This document shows, one piece after another, positions 1-8,602 of a stretch of DNA of 55,423 bases (the stretch's first letter is position 1; every line of letters begins with the position of its first letter). The translations under genes were made by a program, and so were the position numbers. Location: NCBI GenBank assembly GCA_020725625.1, contig DYET01000026.1:1-55423 (forward strand), written 5' to 3'. Under the pieces are notes generated by a model that saw only the letters and a list, made by a program, of their open reading frames with translations, was not told the origin of the DNA and did no database searches. This stretch comes from Desulfovirgula sp. (GTDB taxonomy: Bacteria > Bacillota > Desulfotomaculia > Desulfotomaculales > Desulfocucumaceae).

Positions 1-141
1 CTATCTCTAAATACAATAGAAAAAATACTGGGAGTTCTACCTACTAAATCTTGACGCAGACATTTAACAGATAAAAGTGGAACCCGGACCAAAAAACTGA
101 TAAAATTATGTTGTTTTAAGAATTCATGAGGTGAAGCCCGC

Positions 142-510
142 TTGGAGATCAAGGATATGCAGGCCGAAGTCGACCGTTGGATAGGACAGTTTGAGGAGGG
201 GTACTGGCACCCCCTGTCGATGCTCGCCAGGCTCACCGAAGAGGTTGGTGAGCTGGCCAGGGAGGTCAATCACCGGTTCGGCGAAAAGCCCAAGAAGCCC
301 CTGGAGCCGTCAGGCGACCTGGCCCTGGAACTGGCCGACATTTTATTCATCATCATCTGCTATGCCAACTCTCTGAACATCGACCTGGAAGATGCCTTCA
401 GGCGGATGATGGCCAAGTACCGGCAGCGCGACGGGGACCGGTGGACAAAAAAACCGGAAAAGAATACAGGGAGTCGGGATCCAGAATCAAATTTAAAACA
501 ACCCTTATAA
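142..510 (+). CDS. MazG-like nucleotide pyrophosphohydrolase
   Basis: The protein is 122 aa and belongs to the all-alpha MazG/NTP-PPase type, which hydrolyses (d)NTPs to monophosphates and pyrophosphate with Mg2+. The metal-binding signature is visible: E33, E34 and E37 in LTEEVGELAREVNH, and E63 and D66 in ELADILF. The length is normal for a single-domain MazG-like enzyme. It starts at TTG 142, about 9 bases after GAGGTG. The tail after about residue 105 reads through a copy of a short intergenic repeat (462-488), so the last 15 residues are probably not ancestral. It sits alone upstream of a DUF1015 gene. The substrate is unknown. Confidence 0.85.
   Translation: MEIKDMQAEVDRWIGQFEEGYWHPLSMLARLTEEVGELAREVNHRFGEKPKKPLEPSGDLALELADILFIIICYANSLNIDLEDAFRRMMAKYRQRDGDRWTKKPEKNTGSRDPESNLKQPL
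462..488 (+). repeat. Short purine-rich repeat, copy 1 (inside mazG-like 3' end)
   Basis: This copy has the CAGAATC/GAATACAGG-type composition also seen at 523-556, 1946-1980, 2241-2256, 16653-16704, 27447-27475 and 40157-40185. Here it is read as codons of the mazG-like gene. Confidence 0.5.
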
Positions 511-522
511 ATTTAAATAATC

Positions 523-556
523 ATTCTGAATCCTGACTTCTGGATTCTGAATTCCG
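523..556 (-). repeat. Short repeat, copy 2, upstream of the DUF1015 gene
   Basis: This copy consists of alternating ATTCTGAATCCTGAC-type words. Positions 523-537 are the exact reverse complement of 1946-1960, so a 15-base perfect inverted repeat brackets the DUF1015 gene. Confidence 0.6.
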
Positions 557-593
557 ACCCGATATAATTTGCTATAGGGGGTAAATAAATATA

Positions 594-1934
594 ATGGCCA
601 CCATTATTCCCTTCAGGGGGATCCGATACAACCCGGAGAAAGTAAAAAACCTGGACAGCGTGGTGACGCCTCCCTACGACGTCATCGATCAGGCCGCCCA
701 GGACCAGTACTACCTCAGGCACCCATACAACATCATCCGCCTGGAATACGGAAAGGTCCTGGAGGACGACTGCCCGGGGAGCAACCGCTACAGCAGGGCC
801 GCCGCCTATTACAGCGAATGGATCAGGGAGGGGGTTCTGGTCCGGGACCGGGAGCCGGCCCTTTACCTGTACGACCAGGAATTTTCGGCCGGCGGCCGGA
901 AAAAGGTCCGGTCCGCCTTCATCTGCGCGGTGAAGCTGGAGCCGTACGAAAAAGGGATAGTTCTTCCCCACGAGGAAACCATGCCCAAGCACAAGGCCGA
1001 CAGGCTGGAACTGATGCGCGCCTGCCGCGCCAACTTCAGCCCTATCTTCAGCCTTTATGCCGACCCGGAAATGGCAGTAACCCGTATTCTAAGGGATAGC
1101 GTCACCGGGCGGACCCCTGATGCCGCCTTCCGCGATGAAAACGGCGAGGACCACCGCCTGTGGGTAATCAGCGACCGGGAGGCCATCGGGTCGGTGCAGC
1201 GGATTATGGAGGAAAAACGCATCTTCATCGCCGACGGACACCACCGGTACGAAACGGCCCTTAATTACAGGGCCGAGCGGATGGGCAGCGGGGACACTGG
1301 CAATGAGGCCTACAACTACGTTATGATGGCGCTGGTCAACCTTTACGACCCCGGTCTGGTCATCCTGCCCACCCACCGGCTGATCAAAAACGCCGGCGAA
1401 GGGGACGTTTCCGCCCTTCCCCGGCGGCTTGATGAAGATTTCCAACTGGAGGAGTTTCGGCTGTCCCCGCAAAGGGACAACTTCAAGGAATTCTTGACCC
1501 GGCTGGCCGACCTGGGAACCGACACCAGCGGCCGGCGGCTCCACCGCCACGTCTTCGGCATCTACCCGGGTGCCGGAAGGCTGTACCTGGCCTCACTAAA
1601 AAATGAGAACGGCCTGAAGGACCTGATGCCGCCCGGAAGGTCCCAGGCCTGGCAGGGCCTGGATGTATCGGTACTGCACTGTCTGATCATTGAAAAGCAC
1701 CTCGGTATTGGTCCCGAACTGCTGGCCAGAGGCGAACACGTAACCTACACCAGGGAGGAGGAGGGTGCCCTTGCGGCGGTGGACAACGGGGAGTACCAGC
1801 TGGCAATATTTTTAAACCCCACCCTGGTCGAAGAGGTCACCCAGGTGGCCGCCAACGGTGAAAAAATGCCCCAGAAGAGCACTTTCTTTTACCCCAAGGT
1901 GATTACGGGGCTGGTCATCAATAGTCTACTTTGA
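594..1934 (+). CDS. DUF1015 family protein
   Basis: This 446-aa protein matches the DUF1015 family (COG4198 type). That family is widespread in anaerobic bacteria and its biochemical role is not established. Hallmarks visible here are the N-terminal block NLDSVVTPPYDVI (about residues 20-32), a central HKADRLELM segment, and the ADGHHRYETAL block near residue 225. There is no signal peptide and no membrane segment, so it is probably cytoplasmic. It starts at ATG 594, with GGGGG about 9-14 bases upstream. It is convergent with the flagellar operon end and unrelated to it. The flanking inverted short repeats are unusual. The family call is firm and the function is unknown. Confidence 0.85.
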   Translation: MATIIPFRGIRYNPEKVKNLDSVVTPPYDVIDQAAQDQYYLRHPYNIIRLEYGKVLEDDCPGSNRYSRAAAYYSEWIREGVLVRDREPALYLYDQEFSAGGRKKVRSAFICAVKLEPYEKGIVLPHEETMPKHKADRLELMRACRANFSPIFSLYADPEMAVTRILRDSVTGRTPDAAFRDENGEDHRLWVISDREAIGSVQRIMEEKRIFIADGHHRYETALNYRAERMGSGDTGNEAYNYVMMALVNLYDPGLVILPTHRLIKNAGEGDVSALPRRLDEDFQLEEFRLSPQRDNFKEFLTRLADLGTDTSGRRLHRHVFGIYPGAGRLYLASLKNENGLKDLMPPGRSQAWQGLDVSVLHCLIIEKHLGIGPELLARGEHVTYTREEEGALAAVDNGEYQLAIFLNPTLVEEVTQVAANGEKMPQKSTFFYPKVITGLVINSLL

Positions 1935-1945
1935 GAGTATTTCCC

Positions 1946-1980
1946 GTCAGGATTCAGAATACAGAAGTCAGACTCCAGAC
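1946..1980 (+). repeat. Short repeat, copy 3, downstream of the DUF1015 gene
   Basis: GTCAGGATTCAGAAT followed by ACAGAAGTCAGACTCC. The first 15 bases are the perfect inverted partner of 523-537. Confidence 0.6.
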
Positions 1981-2240
1981 CCTCATGCCGCAACAATGCT
2001 GCACCACGAACAATGAAAATTCGGGGCCGGGGGTGGATTAAGGCCTCGCTGCTCAATCCTCCGGCTGAACCAGCTCTAGACTTGTCGCTTACGGCCTGCC
2101 GTACGCCCCTCGTAAGTGCGTCCATGCACACTTAAGGCTCCGGCCGCGTCCTGCAGCCTTGCCGGCATTCCGTATGCTCCGTCGCCAAGAGACGTTAGTC
2201 AGCCTCCGGAAAAGGCTCCGGTATGAAAGGTCCTCCCTCC
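1981..2240. other. Intergenic DNA between convergent transcripts
   Basis: No credible gene is present. The minus-strand ORF that crosses it lacks a ribosome site and overlaps the DUF1015 gene end. A near-palindrome lies around 2112-2135 (AAGTGCG/CACACTT arms about CCATG), with a further small hairpin at 2200-2220 (AGCCT/AGGCT). I see no T-tract terminator for either converging operon. Confidence 0.4.
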
Positions 2241-2256
2241 TTATTCTGGATTCTGC
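2241..2256 (-). repeat. Short repeat, copy 4, at the end of fliY
   Basis: TTATTCTGGATTCTGC abuts the fliY stop codon. It belongs to the same family as the copies around the DUF1015 gene. Confidence 0.45.
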
Positions 2257-2260
2257 CTTA

Positions 2261-3502
2261 TTATTTAAGCTGCCGAAGTCTTTCCTCCGGGCTCATGATG
2301 TACGTTATCCTGACCCCGAAATTCTCGTTTACCACCACCACCTCGCCCTTGGCCACCAGCGTGCCGTTGACCAGCACCTCCACGGGATCATCCACCAGTG
2401 AATTGAGCTCGACGATGGCTCCCGGGGTAAGGTTGAGCACCTCCTTGATGGGCCTCCTGGTACGGCCGAGTACCACACTGACCCTTAGCGGAACTTCCAG
2501 CAGCAGTTCAAGTTTATTTTTCTCTTCCGGAGTAAGCCCGGAGAGCGATATATCTCTGGCCGGAAACTGGTGCATCTCCGGTTTCCGCCGGGGCGCTCCC
2601 AGTTCCGGCGCCGGCCACTGATCAGCTGCGGTATTGTTTGTCACGGGCACCTTCTCCGGCGGTCCGCCGCCCCGGTTCGCTTCGTCTTCACCGGGCCAGA
2701 AGTCCCTGGACAGCCAGGTATCGCCTGATTCTTCGGCCAATTCGCCTTCCTGGATAGTTTCCTCTTCCGCAGACGGGGTTCCGGTAAGACTCAACCAGAG
2801 CAAGGCCGCCTCCTTTTTTGCCGTGTCTATGCTCAAAACCTGCATAATCTCTGTGTTAAGCAGGTCTCCTATTTTCATATCAAAGGACACCACCACCACC
2901 TTGCCGTTCTCTATGTCGAGACTCATTTTCTCATAACCGGAGTTGTCCAGCACTGTGGTAATCGGAGGTGATATGTTGATTTTCCTCCCGAAGATCGTCG
3001 ACAAAGACGTGCAGGCAGACCCGATCATCTGGTTCATGGCCTCGGAGGCCGCGCTCAGTTCAAGCTCGCTGATTTCCTCGGCCGATACCGTCCCGTCCCC
3101 GCCCATCATTAAATCGGCCATGACTATGGCATCCCTTAGTTTGATCACCAACACGTTGTAGCCGCTCAAGCCGGCCTTGAATTCCACCCGGATAATTATG
3201 TAAGGGACCTTGAAGCTTTCAAACAAATCCTGCTGCGAGATTACCCTCACCCTGGGACTGGTGATTACCACCTTTTGTCGCAGGAGTTCCGAGAGGGTAG
3301 TGGACGCCGCCCCCATGGAAATGTTGCCGATTTCCCCCAGGGCATCCCTTTCGTTCTCTTCAAGCAGCAAATTGAAGTCCTCATCGGGCCAAGGCGAATC
3401 GTCCGAGGCCGGATCCCGCCCCGCTTCTGGTTCAGCCGGGCCTTCCCCCTCGCCAACGGCCGTTCCTTTTAACAAGGCGTCTACTTCCTCCTGGCTGAGC
3501 AT
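2261..3502 (-). CDS. fliY: Flagellar switch phosphatase FliY (CheC-FliN fusion)
   Basis: FliY is a rotor-switch (C-ring) component that also dephosphorylates CheY-P in Bacillus-type chemotaxis. The 413-aa protein begins with a FliM-like peptide (LSQEEVDALLKG, residues 2-13). A CheC-like region with both phosphatase signatures follows (D-x3-E-x2-N in DALGEIGN; S-x3-E-x2-N in SAASEAMN). A proline-rich linker then leads to a C-terminal SpoA/FliN domain in the last 80 residues. I chose ATG 3502 over the upstream TTG at 3535, because the upstream codons overlap fliM and the known N-terminal peptide begins here. It is the last gene of the main fla/che operon, 7 bases after the fliM stop. Confidence 0.95.
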   Translation of the reverse strand: MLSQEEVDALLKGTAVGEGEGPAEPEAGRDPASDDSPWPDEDFNLLLEENERDALGEIGNISMGAASTTLSELLRQKVVITSPRVRVISQQDLFESFKVPYIIIRVEFKAGLSGYNVLVIKLRDAIVMADLMMGGDGTVSAEEISELELSAASEAMNQMIGSACTSLSTIFGRKINISPPITTVLDNSGYEKMSLDIENGKVVVVSFDMKIGDLLNTEIMQVLSIDTAKKEAALLWLSLTGTPSAEEETIQEGELAEESGDTWLSRDFWPGEDEANRGGGPPEKVPVTNNTAADQWPAPELGAPRRKPEMHQFPARDISLSGLTPEEKNKLELLLEVPLRVSVVLGRTRRPIKEVLNLTPGAIVELNSLVDDPVEVLVNGTLVAKGEVVVVNENFGVRITYIMSPEERLRQLK

Positions 3503-3509
3503 TTTATTA

Positions 3510-4505
3510 TCAGTCAATTTCCTTGACCCCCTCAATCAGGGATACCACCTGGACCGCCAGGTTGTTGTTCACCCTGCCGGCCTGGACACCGAATTTGAGT
3601 TCTTTTTCTACATGCATCTCCAGGTCCTGATCAACCTTTCGCGAGAGGACCAGCACATCGTCGATCTGCAACTGTAAAAAGTCATTCACCGTGATGAAAG
3701 TATCGCCCAGAATCACTTCCATGTTCACTTCGGAATAACCTATCCAGTGTTTAATCCATTTAATTTCATCATCCTTGGGCCCCCCCGACTGCCGCAAAAA
3801 CTGCTGTCTTACCGAAAGTCTGGAGACAACTGGCTCAAGCACTATAAACGGTATGCACAGGTTCATCAGACCCCGGGGCTCGTCATCGATCGAAACGGAC
3901 AGGGTAATCAGAGCAACCACTTCATTGGGCGAGTATAGCTGCTGCATCCTGGGGTTTGACTCTATGGCCGTGATGCAGGGCTTGATTTCATAAATGTCGT
4001 GCCATGCCGCCGCCAGGTGTTCCAGCACCCTGTCGTAAAGCTTCCGGACTACGGTTATTTCAATGTCAGTCAGTTCCCTGGTCTTGTCCGTGGCTGTGCC
4101 CGGCCCGCCAAACATCAGGTCGATCAGCGGAAATACCACCTGGTTGTTGGTTTCCACTATGGCGACCCCCTCAAGGGGGCTGCATTCAAAAATGGTAAGC
4201 ACGGTCGGGCTGGGGATCGACCGCATGAACTCCTCGTAAATCACCTGTCCCACCGAGGCCACTTCGACGCTTATGGCTGCCCTCAGATAGCCGGAAAAAA
4301 AGCTGGTCAAAAGTCTGGCAAAGTTCTGGTGCAGCATTTCCAGGCTGCGCAGGTGCTCCTTGGAAAACTTGTTCGGCCGCCTGAAGTCGTAGGGCCTGCT
4401 GGATGCGGGTGCCGTCGTGTGCTTGATCTCCTCGACGTTCAGCTTGCCTGTAGTCAACGCTTCAAGAAGCGAGTCTATTTCACTCTGGGACAAAATTTCC
4501 TGCAA
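3510..4505 (-). CDS. fliM: Flagellar motor switch protein FliM
   Basis: FliM is the C-ring protein that binds CheY-P and changes rotation direction. The 331-aa length is typical. The N-terminal CheY-P binding motif LSQSEIDSLLEAL (residues 5-17) is intact. The middle domain is CheC-like and the C-terminal SpoA domain (about 245-325) ends in EGVKEID. It lies between cheY and fliY, the Bacillus-type switch arrangement. Confidence 0.96.
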   Translation of the reverse strand: MQEILSQSEIDSLLEALTTGKLNVEEIKHTTAPASSRPYDFRRPNKFSKEHLRSLEMLHQNFARLLTSFFSGYLRAAISVEVASVGQVIYEEFMRSIPSPTVLTIFECSPLEGVAIVETNNQVVFPLIDLMFGGPGTATDKTRELTDIEITVVRKLYDRVLEHLAAAWHDIYEIKPCITAIESNPRMQQLYSPNEVVALITLSVSIDDEPRGLMNLCIPFIVLEPVVSRLSVRQQFLRQSGGPKDDEIKWIKHWIGYSEVNMEVILGDTFITVNDFLQLQIDDVLVLSRKVDQDLEMHVEKELKFGVQAGRVNNNLAVQVVSLIEGVKEID

Positions 4506-4549
4506 TCACAAACACTCCCCGGCTTTTTTGGAAGGAAACCTTAAACCGG

Positions 4550-4921
4550 CTATCTCCCCCTTGAGAGGGCCCGCTCCACTGCCTGCAAAAGCCTCTCCTG
4601 CTGGAAAGGCTTGACGATAAAGTCCTTTGCTCCCGCCTGAATGGCGTCCATAACCATGGCCTGCTGGCCCATGGCGCTGCACATGATTATATTGGCGGAC
4701 GGGTCAGTCGACCTGATCGCCTTCACCGCCTCCAGGCCGTCCATTTCCGGCATGGTGATATCCATAGTGACCAGGTCCGGCTTGCTGTCCAAATACATGC
4801 TCACGGCCTGCCTGCCGTTTTCGGCCTCCCCGATCACGTCATACCCGCCTTTTACCAGGATGTTTTTGATCATCATGCGCATGAAGGCTGCATCGTCTAC
4901 TATAAGAATCTTTTTCCCCAC
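4550..4921 (-). CDS. cheY: Chemotaxis response regulator CheY
   Basis: This is a single receiver domain of 123 aa with every active-site residue: acidic pair D9/D10, phospho-acceptor D54 in TMDITMPEMDG, S82 in the Thr/Ser position and K104 in VKPF. CheA phosphorylates it, and CheY-P binds FliM. The neighbours fliM, fliY and cheC supply its target and both phosphatases. The start is at ATG 4921 after GAGGGG. Confidence 0.95.
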   Translation of the reverse strand: MGKKILIVDDAAFMRMMIKNILVKGGYDVIGEAENGRQAVSMYLDSKPDLVTMDITMPEMDGLEAVKAIRSTDPSANIIMCSAMGQQAMVMDAIQAGAKDFIVKPFQQERLLQAVERALSRGR

Positions 4922-4990
4922 AATTACCCCTCCTCGTAAAAGCTGTCAGCCGCCTGTTGCCAGCCTATAAAAAACTAAGTAACTCAAAAA

Positions 4991-5626
4991 TCATTGAGGA
5001 TCAGAAAAACCGAGAGCATCAAACAGCTTCTGGATGGACCCGGGCTCGGTCAGCATAAAAAAGTGCCCGCTTATGCTGAACTCCCCCCGATCCTGAAACA
5101 GCCTGGTTTCCAGGACCAACGCCTTGTCCTCGGTCCTTCCGCTGGCCACCATCAGCGAGGTGAGAATCGCTCCCAGCATGTCGTAGGCGAACATCGGTAC
5201 GGCCGACTTCATATTCAGGGAGGTCATGCTGTAAATAGCGCTGATAAACGACCCGGCTAGCACGTTCCCCACTTCCATGACGGCGGATTGACCCATTTTA
5301 TCCAGTTCCCGCGTGGTCCCCAGTTCCATTCCCATCAGCAGGTCAACCAGTCTTAAAGTGCTGTAGGAATTAAAGACAAATAACACCATCCCCGGCACAT
5401 CACCCGACAACCTCACACTGACGCAGGAAACCAGCTCTTCAGGTCCTCCTACCAGCCCTACCGTTTCCTCGAAGGGCATGAAAGCGGCCAACGGCACACT
5501 CATGCTGATGCGCCTGTTCAAAAGCTGAGCCAGCGATGTCACGGCATTGCCCATGCCTATGTTGCTAATTTCCCGTAGAGCGTCCATGTGCACCGAGGAC
5601 AGCTCCGGGGTTTTACCCATTCTCAT
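4991..5626 (-). CDS. cheC: CheY-P phosphatase CheC
   Basis: The 211-aa CheC has two phosphatase sites: D-x3-E-x2-N in DALREISN (near residue 20) and S-x3-E-x2-N in SAVMEVGN (near residue 115). In Bacillus, CheC both removes phosphate from CheY and binds CheD, linking CheY-P level to receptor adaptation. The presence of cheD three genes away fits this. It starts just after the cheR stop (gap of 8 bases). Because FliY has the same two motifs, the operon encodes two CheY-P phosphatases. Confidence 0.93.
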   Translation of the reverse strand: MRMGKTPELSSVHMDALREISNIGMGNAVTSLAQLLNRRISMSVPLAAFMPFEETVGLVGGPEELVSCVSVRLSGDVPGMVLFVFNSYSTLRLVDLLMGMELGTTRELDKMGQSAVMEVGNVLAGSFISAIYSMTSLNMKSAVPMFAYDMLGAILTSLMVASGRTEDKALVLETRLFQDRGEFSISGHFFMLTEPGSIQKLFDALGFSDPQ

Positions 5627-5634
5627 CCTTCCTT

Positions 5635-6411
5635 TCAGACCTTACTGTTTTTTTTGTAAAAACAGGGCAGTATTTTTTCCAGGCCCAATTCCTGGTGGTT
5701 GAAGATCATCTCGCTCCCGCCGATGAAGAGGACCCCACCTTGACGAAGGGATCGCGAGAAATTCTGATTGATTTTGTCCTGGGCCTCCCTGGTGAAATAG
5801 ATGGTCACATTTCTGCAGGCAATTAAATCATATCCCTGCGGGTAGTCCTCAGTAAGCAAATCGTGCCTCTTGAAGGAAACCTTGTTTTTTATGTTATTTT
5901 TAATCTGGTAAGTGTTCCCGGATACTTCAAAATATCTGGCCAGCCTTTCCCGGCTCACGTTGCGAACCGCGTCCTGACTGTACCTTCCGGCCCGGGCCGT
6001 CTCCAGGATGGTTTTGTCGATGTCGGTGGCGTCAAGCTGGTGAGGCCGGCCGGGGCTCAGTTCGTCCAGAAGGATCCCTAGGGAGTACGGCTCTGCCCCG
6101 ATGGAGCAGGCTGCGCTCCACAATTTCAGCGTTCCCCGGTCCTGCAGCAAATCCGGGAGAATTTTTTTTTCAAGTTCCTGCCATCTCGCGGGATCCCTGA
6201 AAAACTCCGAAACGTTGATGGTAAGGTGATCAAGGAACTTCTCGTAGGCCAGACGGTCGGCCATCATCAATTGAAAAAGCTGAGCGTAACTGTTGACCTT
6301 TTGTCTGAACAGGAGGCTGTCGATTCTTCTTTTCAGCTGGTTTTCCTTGTAGCTGTGCAGGTCCAGCCTGAAGTGGACCATCATCCTGCGTTTGAATTCC
6401 TCGAAGTTCAA
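5635..6411 (-). CDS. cheR: Chemotaxis receptor methyltransferase CheR
   Basis: CheR uses S-adenosylmethionine to methylate glutamates on chemoreceptors during adaptation. The 258-aa protein has the N-terminal helical CheR domain, then NVSEFFRD (about residues 86-93), the SAM-binding WSAACSIGAEPYS (about 119-131) and CRNVTIYF near residue 200. Length and motif order are those of classical CheR. It overlaps neither neighbour: cheD ends 2 bases upstream and cheC begins 8 bases downstream. No chemoreceptor gene lies in the window. Confidence 0.95.
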   Translation of the reverse strand: MNFEEFKRRMMVHFRLDLHSYKENQLKRRIDSLLFRQKVNSYAQLFQLMMADRLAYEKFLDHLTINVSEFFRDPARWQELEKKILPDLLQDRGTLKLWSAACSIGAEPYSLGILLDELSPGRPHQLDATDIDKTILETARAGRYSQDAVRNVSRERLARYFEVSGNTYQIKNNIKNKVSFKRHDLLTEDYPQGYDLIACRNVTIYFTREAQDKINQNFSRSLRQGGVLFIGGSEMIFNHQELGLEKILPCFYKKNSKV

Positions 6412-6413
6412 CC

Positions 6414-6917
6414 TTATATCACCTTCAGTTTGTTGCCCAGTGTTCTGATCAGTACTTCACCCGTGCGGGTGTCAAGAATCATCGTCCTCCCGCGGTTGCC
6501 ACCGACCTCCTCCGAGATTATCGGTATTCCCAGTTTTTTTAGTATTTCTCTTGATTTATCGGTGTTTCGCTGCCCTATATTAAGAGTTAATTTATCGTCC
6601 AGCCCGGAAAACATCTGAGCGCCCCCCACCAGTTTCGCCTGTAGCCTGTATATGCTTACACCTGCAGACTGCATTTCCTTGATTAAAAGCGGAATGCCCA
6701 AGTCGGCAAATTTCGCCGGTTTGCTGACTTGGTTGAACTGGGCGCTGTCCGGCAGCATCACGTGCAGCAGTCCACCTACCCCGACCACCGGATCATAAAG
6801 GCTTACCCCCACGCACGACCCCAATCCCAGCGTAATCAGCCGGTCCGGATTCCTGGCAATCTTATAATCAGCTATGCCTACCTGAATTTCAGCATTGTCT
6901 TTTGCCGCCAGTTCCAT
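6414..6917 (-). CDS. cheD: Chemoreceptor glutamine deamidase CheD
   Basis: CheD deamidates specific receptor glutamines and interacts with CheC. In the 167-aa protein the catalytic triad is readable as C35 (GLGSCVGV), H52 (GGLLHVMLP) and T29, with the same spacings (6 and 17 residues) as the characterised Thermotoga enzyme. It is in the fla/che operon between a rod-protein gene and cheR. A sigma-28-like promoter may lie inside its coding region (6556-6583). Confidence 0.94.
   Translation of the reverse strand: MELAAKDNAEIQVGIADYKIARNPDRLITLGLGSCVGVSLYDPVVGVGGLLHVMLPDSAQFNQVSKPAKFADLGIPLLIKEMQSAGVSIYRLQAKLVGGAQMFSGLDDKLTLNIGQRNTDKSREILKKLGIPIISEEVGGNRGRTMILDTRTGEVLIRTLGNKLKVI
6556..6583 (-). 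promoter_or_regulatory. Possible intragenic sigma-28 promoter inside cheD
   Basis: On the minus strand TTAA is followed after 16 bases by ACCGATAA, against the consensus TAAA-N15-GCCGATAA. It would drive cheR-cheC-cheY-fliM-fliY late. It lies in coding sequence, so chance is a real possibility. Confidence 0.3.
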
Positions 6918-6935
6918 TATCTGCCCCCTAAAAGA

Positions 6936-7712
6936 TTACTTGCGGAGGTTGTTGGCCATACCCCAGATCTCGTCCGTCATCCGAAGGGCCCGGGCGTTCA
7001 TCTGGTATGCCCTCTGGGATTCCAATAATTCCGTCACCTCCAAAGCCAAATCAACGTTGGATGACTCGAGACTCTTTTGCACGATTTCTCCAAACCCGCC
7101 CTGCCCCGGAACTCCCTCCTCCTCGGGGCCGGTCCCGTCGGTGGCGGCAAACAAGTTGCCGCCGATGGGTTTCAGCGACTCCGGGTTGACAAAATCATAA
7201 ATGGTCAAATCAACGAGGTCGGCAATTCTCCCATCGGCACCCCTGGTCCTGATTTTCCCGTTCCTGTCCACCATGATTTCCCGGCATCCCTCAGGCAGGA
7301 CCACCTCCGGGTAAATCCTGTACCCCTCCTGGGTAACCAGTTCCCTGCCGGCATTCAGGCTGAAATTGCCGCATCTGGTGTAAGCTGCGCTTCCATTGGG
7401 CATCAGCACTTTGAAAAAGCCCTTACCGCTTATGGCCAGGTCAGTTTCCCTGCCCGTTTCACGCAGGGTCCCCTGGCTGAAATCCCGTATCACCGCCGCC
7501 TGGCGGGATCCGGAACCGTGGACCGGCTTTTTCCCCGTCGCCCGCACCGGCCTGCCGGAGTCGGCCATCTTTTCGTAGACCAGGTCTGCAAAGGAGGGCC
7601 TTTGGCCTTTATAGGCATCGGTGTTTACCCCGGCTACATTGCCGGCCGCAACGTCAATCCGGGCCTGCTGGGCGTTGATGCCGGCCGCGCTGTTCTGAAG
7701 GGACCTAATCAT
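6936..7712 (-). CDS. Flagellar hook-basal body rod protein (FlgG family, FlhP position)
   Basis: This 258-aa protein belongs to the FlgE/F/G rod-hook family and is exported through the flagellar apparatus. The N-terminal rod motif is divergent (AAGNVAGVNTDAYKGQ, about residues 22-37, in place of the usual SNNLANxxTxGFK). The middle has DLAISGKGFFKV, and the C-terminal heptad helix contains SSNVDLALEVTELLESQRAY. It follows its paralogue by one base. The pair matches flhO-flhP of Bacillus, the distal and proximal rod proteins. FlgF and FlgG are alternative names, and I cannot assign which is which. Confidence 0.85.
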   Translation of the reverse strand: MIRSLQNSAAGINAQQARIDVAAGNVAGVNTDAYKGQRPSFADLVYEKMADSGRPVRATGKKPVHGSGSRQAAVIRDFSQGTLRETGRETDLAISGKGFFKVLMPNGSAAYTRCGNFSLNAGRELVTQEGYRIYPEVVLPEGCREIMVDRNGKIRTRGADGRIADLVDLTIYDFVNPESLKPIGGNLFAATDGTGPEEEGVPGQGGFGEIVQKSLESSNVDLALEVTELLESQRAYQMNARALRMTDEIWGMANNLRK

Positions 7713-7713
7713 T

Positions 7714-8493
7714 CTACTTCACCGTCCCCACCCGGTTGATGACGTTGTCCAGAAGCTGGTCGTGGGCCTGGACGATCTTCTGGACAGCCTCGTAAGCCCG
7801 GACTATTTCAATCATGTTTACCATCTCGGCGGTGGCGTCCACGTTGGACTTTTCCAGGAACCCCTGGGTCACTCCCGGTCTTTCGGCCGCCTCCGCCTCT
7901 CCTGCGGGGGCGCTTAAGTAACCGTCCCCCTCTTTGACCAGCTTGGTTTTATCCGGAAAATTCACAATGGTCAACCTGGTCTGGGCACCGTCGGAGGTGG
8001 TCACCAAACCTTCCGGGCTGACCGTGAAACTGCCAGGCCCTACCCTGACCGGCCCGTTTTCCCCCAGAATGCGATGGCCCCTTGAATTGACCAGGTACCC
8101 CTCGCTGTCCCGGTGAAGATCCCCGTCCCTGGAGTATAACACCCCGGCCTCCCCCTGACCTCCGGCCTCAAAGGCGAAGAATCCTTCCCCGGACAGGGCC
8201 AGGTCGGTTTCCCTCCCGGTTTCGTGCAGGATTCCGGGACTGTAATCGGTATATACCCCGGTCACCACAACCCCTTGATTGGTGCGGCCCAGCGGCTCCC
8301 AGCCCCCCATGCCGATACCGCCCACGCTAACCCTGACCCTTTCCTGCAGCATGAGGTCCGGAAATGCAGCCATTTGTACCCTGTCCTGCTTAAACCCGGC
8401 TGTGGAAAGATTTGCCAGATTGTTTGAGGTAGCGTCCATGCGGGCCTGTAACACCCCCAGTCCCGAGGCGGCGGTGAAAATACCTCTGATCAT
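7714..8493 (-). CDS. Flagellar hook-basal body rod protein (FlgF/FlgG family, FlhO position)
   Basis: This 259-aa rod-family protein has the canonical N-terminal motif SNNLANLSTAGFKQD (about residues 23-37), DLALSGEGFFAFE in the middle, and the C-terminal EKSNVDATAEMVNMIEIVRAYE block. It is secreted without a cleaved signal through the type III export gate and builds the rod. It starts at ATG 8493, after AGAAGGGGGT. It lies directly downstream of fliA, as flhO-flhP-like pairs do in some clostridia. A FlgG assignment is equally possible. Confidence 0.87.
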   Translation of the reverse strand: MIRGIFTAASGLGVLQARMDATSNNLANLSTAGFKQDRVQMAAFPDLMLQERVRVSVGGIGMGGWEPLGRTNQGVVVTGVYTDYSPGILHETGRETDLALSGEGFFAFEAGGQGEAGVLYSRDGDLHRDSEGYLVNSRGHRILGENGPVRVGPGSFTVSPEGLVTTSDGAQTRLTIVNFPDKTKLVKEGDGYLSAPAGEAEAAERPGVTQGFLEKSNVDATAEMVNMIEIVRAYEAVQKIVQAHDQLLDNVINRVGTVK

Positions 8494-8602
8494 TTGCTGA
8501 CCCCCTTCTTACTCTCCGACTTCCGATATTTAACCCACTGCCAGCAAAGCAGCCTGCCGGCATACGGCCCAGCCGGGCTATCCCGGGCATAAGCAGGCCG
8601 GC

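Noticed and set aside
51-77. TTGACG with TAAAAG as a promoter for the mazG-like gene
   Set aside because: The spacer is only 15 bases and the -10 match is poor. I could not define a convincing promoter.
1889-2131. Minus-strand ORF across the DUF1015 3' end
   Set aside because: It overlaps a solid gene antisense, has no SD and no known family.
3210-3677. Plus-strand ORF opposite fliY/fliM
   Set aside because: Antisense shadow of well-supported switch genes with no independent support.
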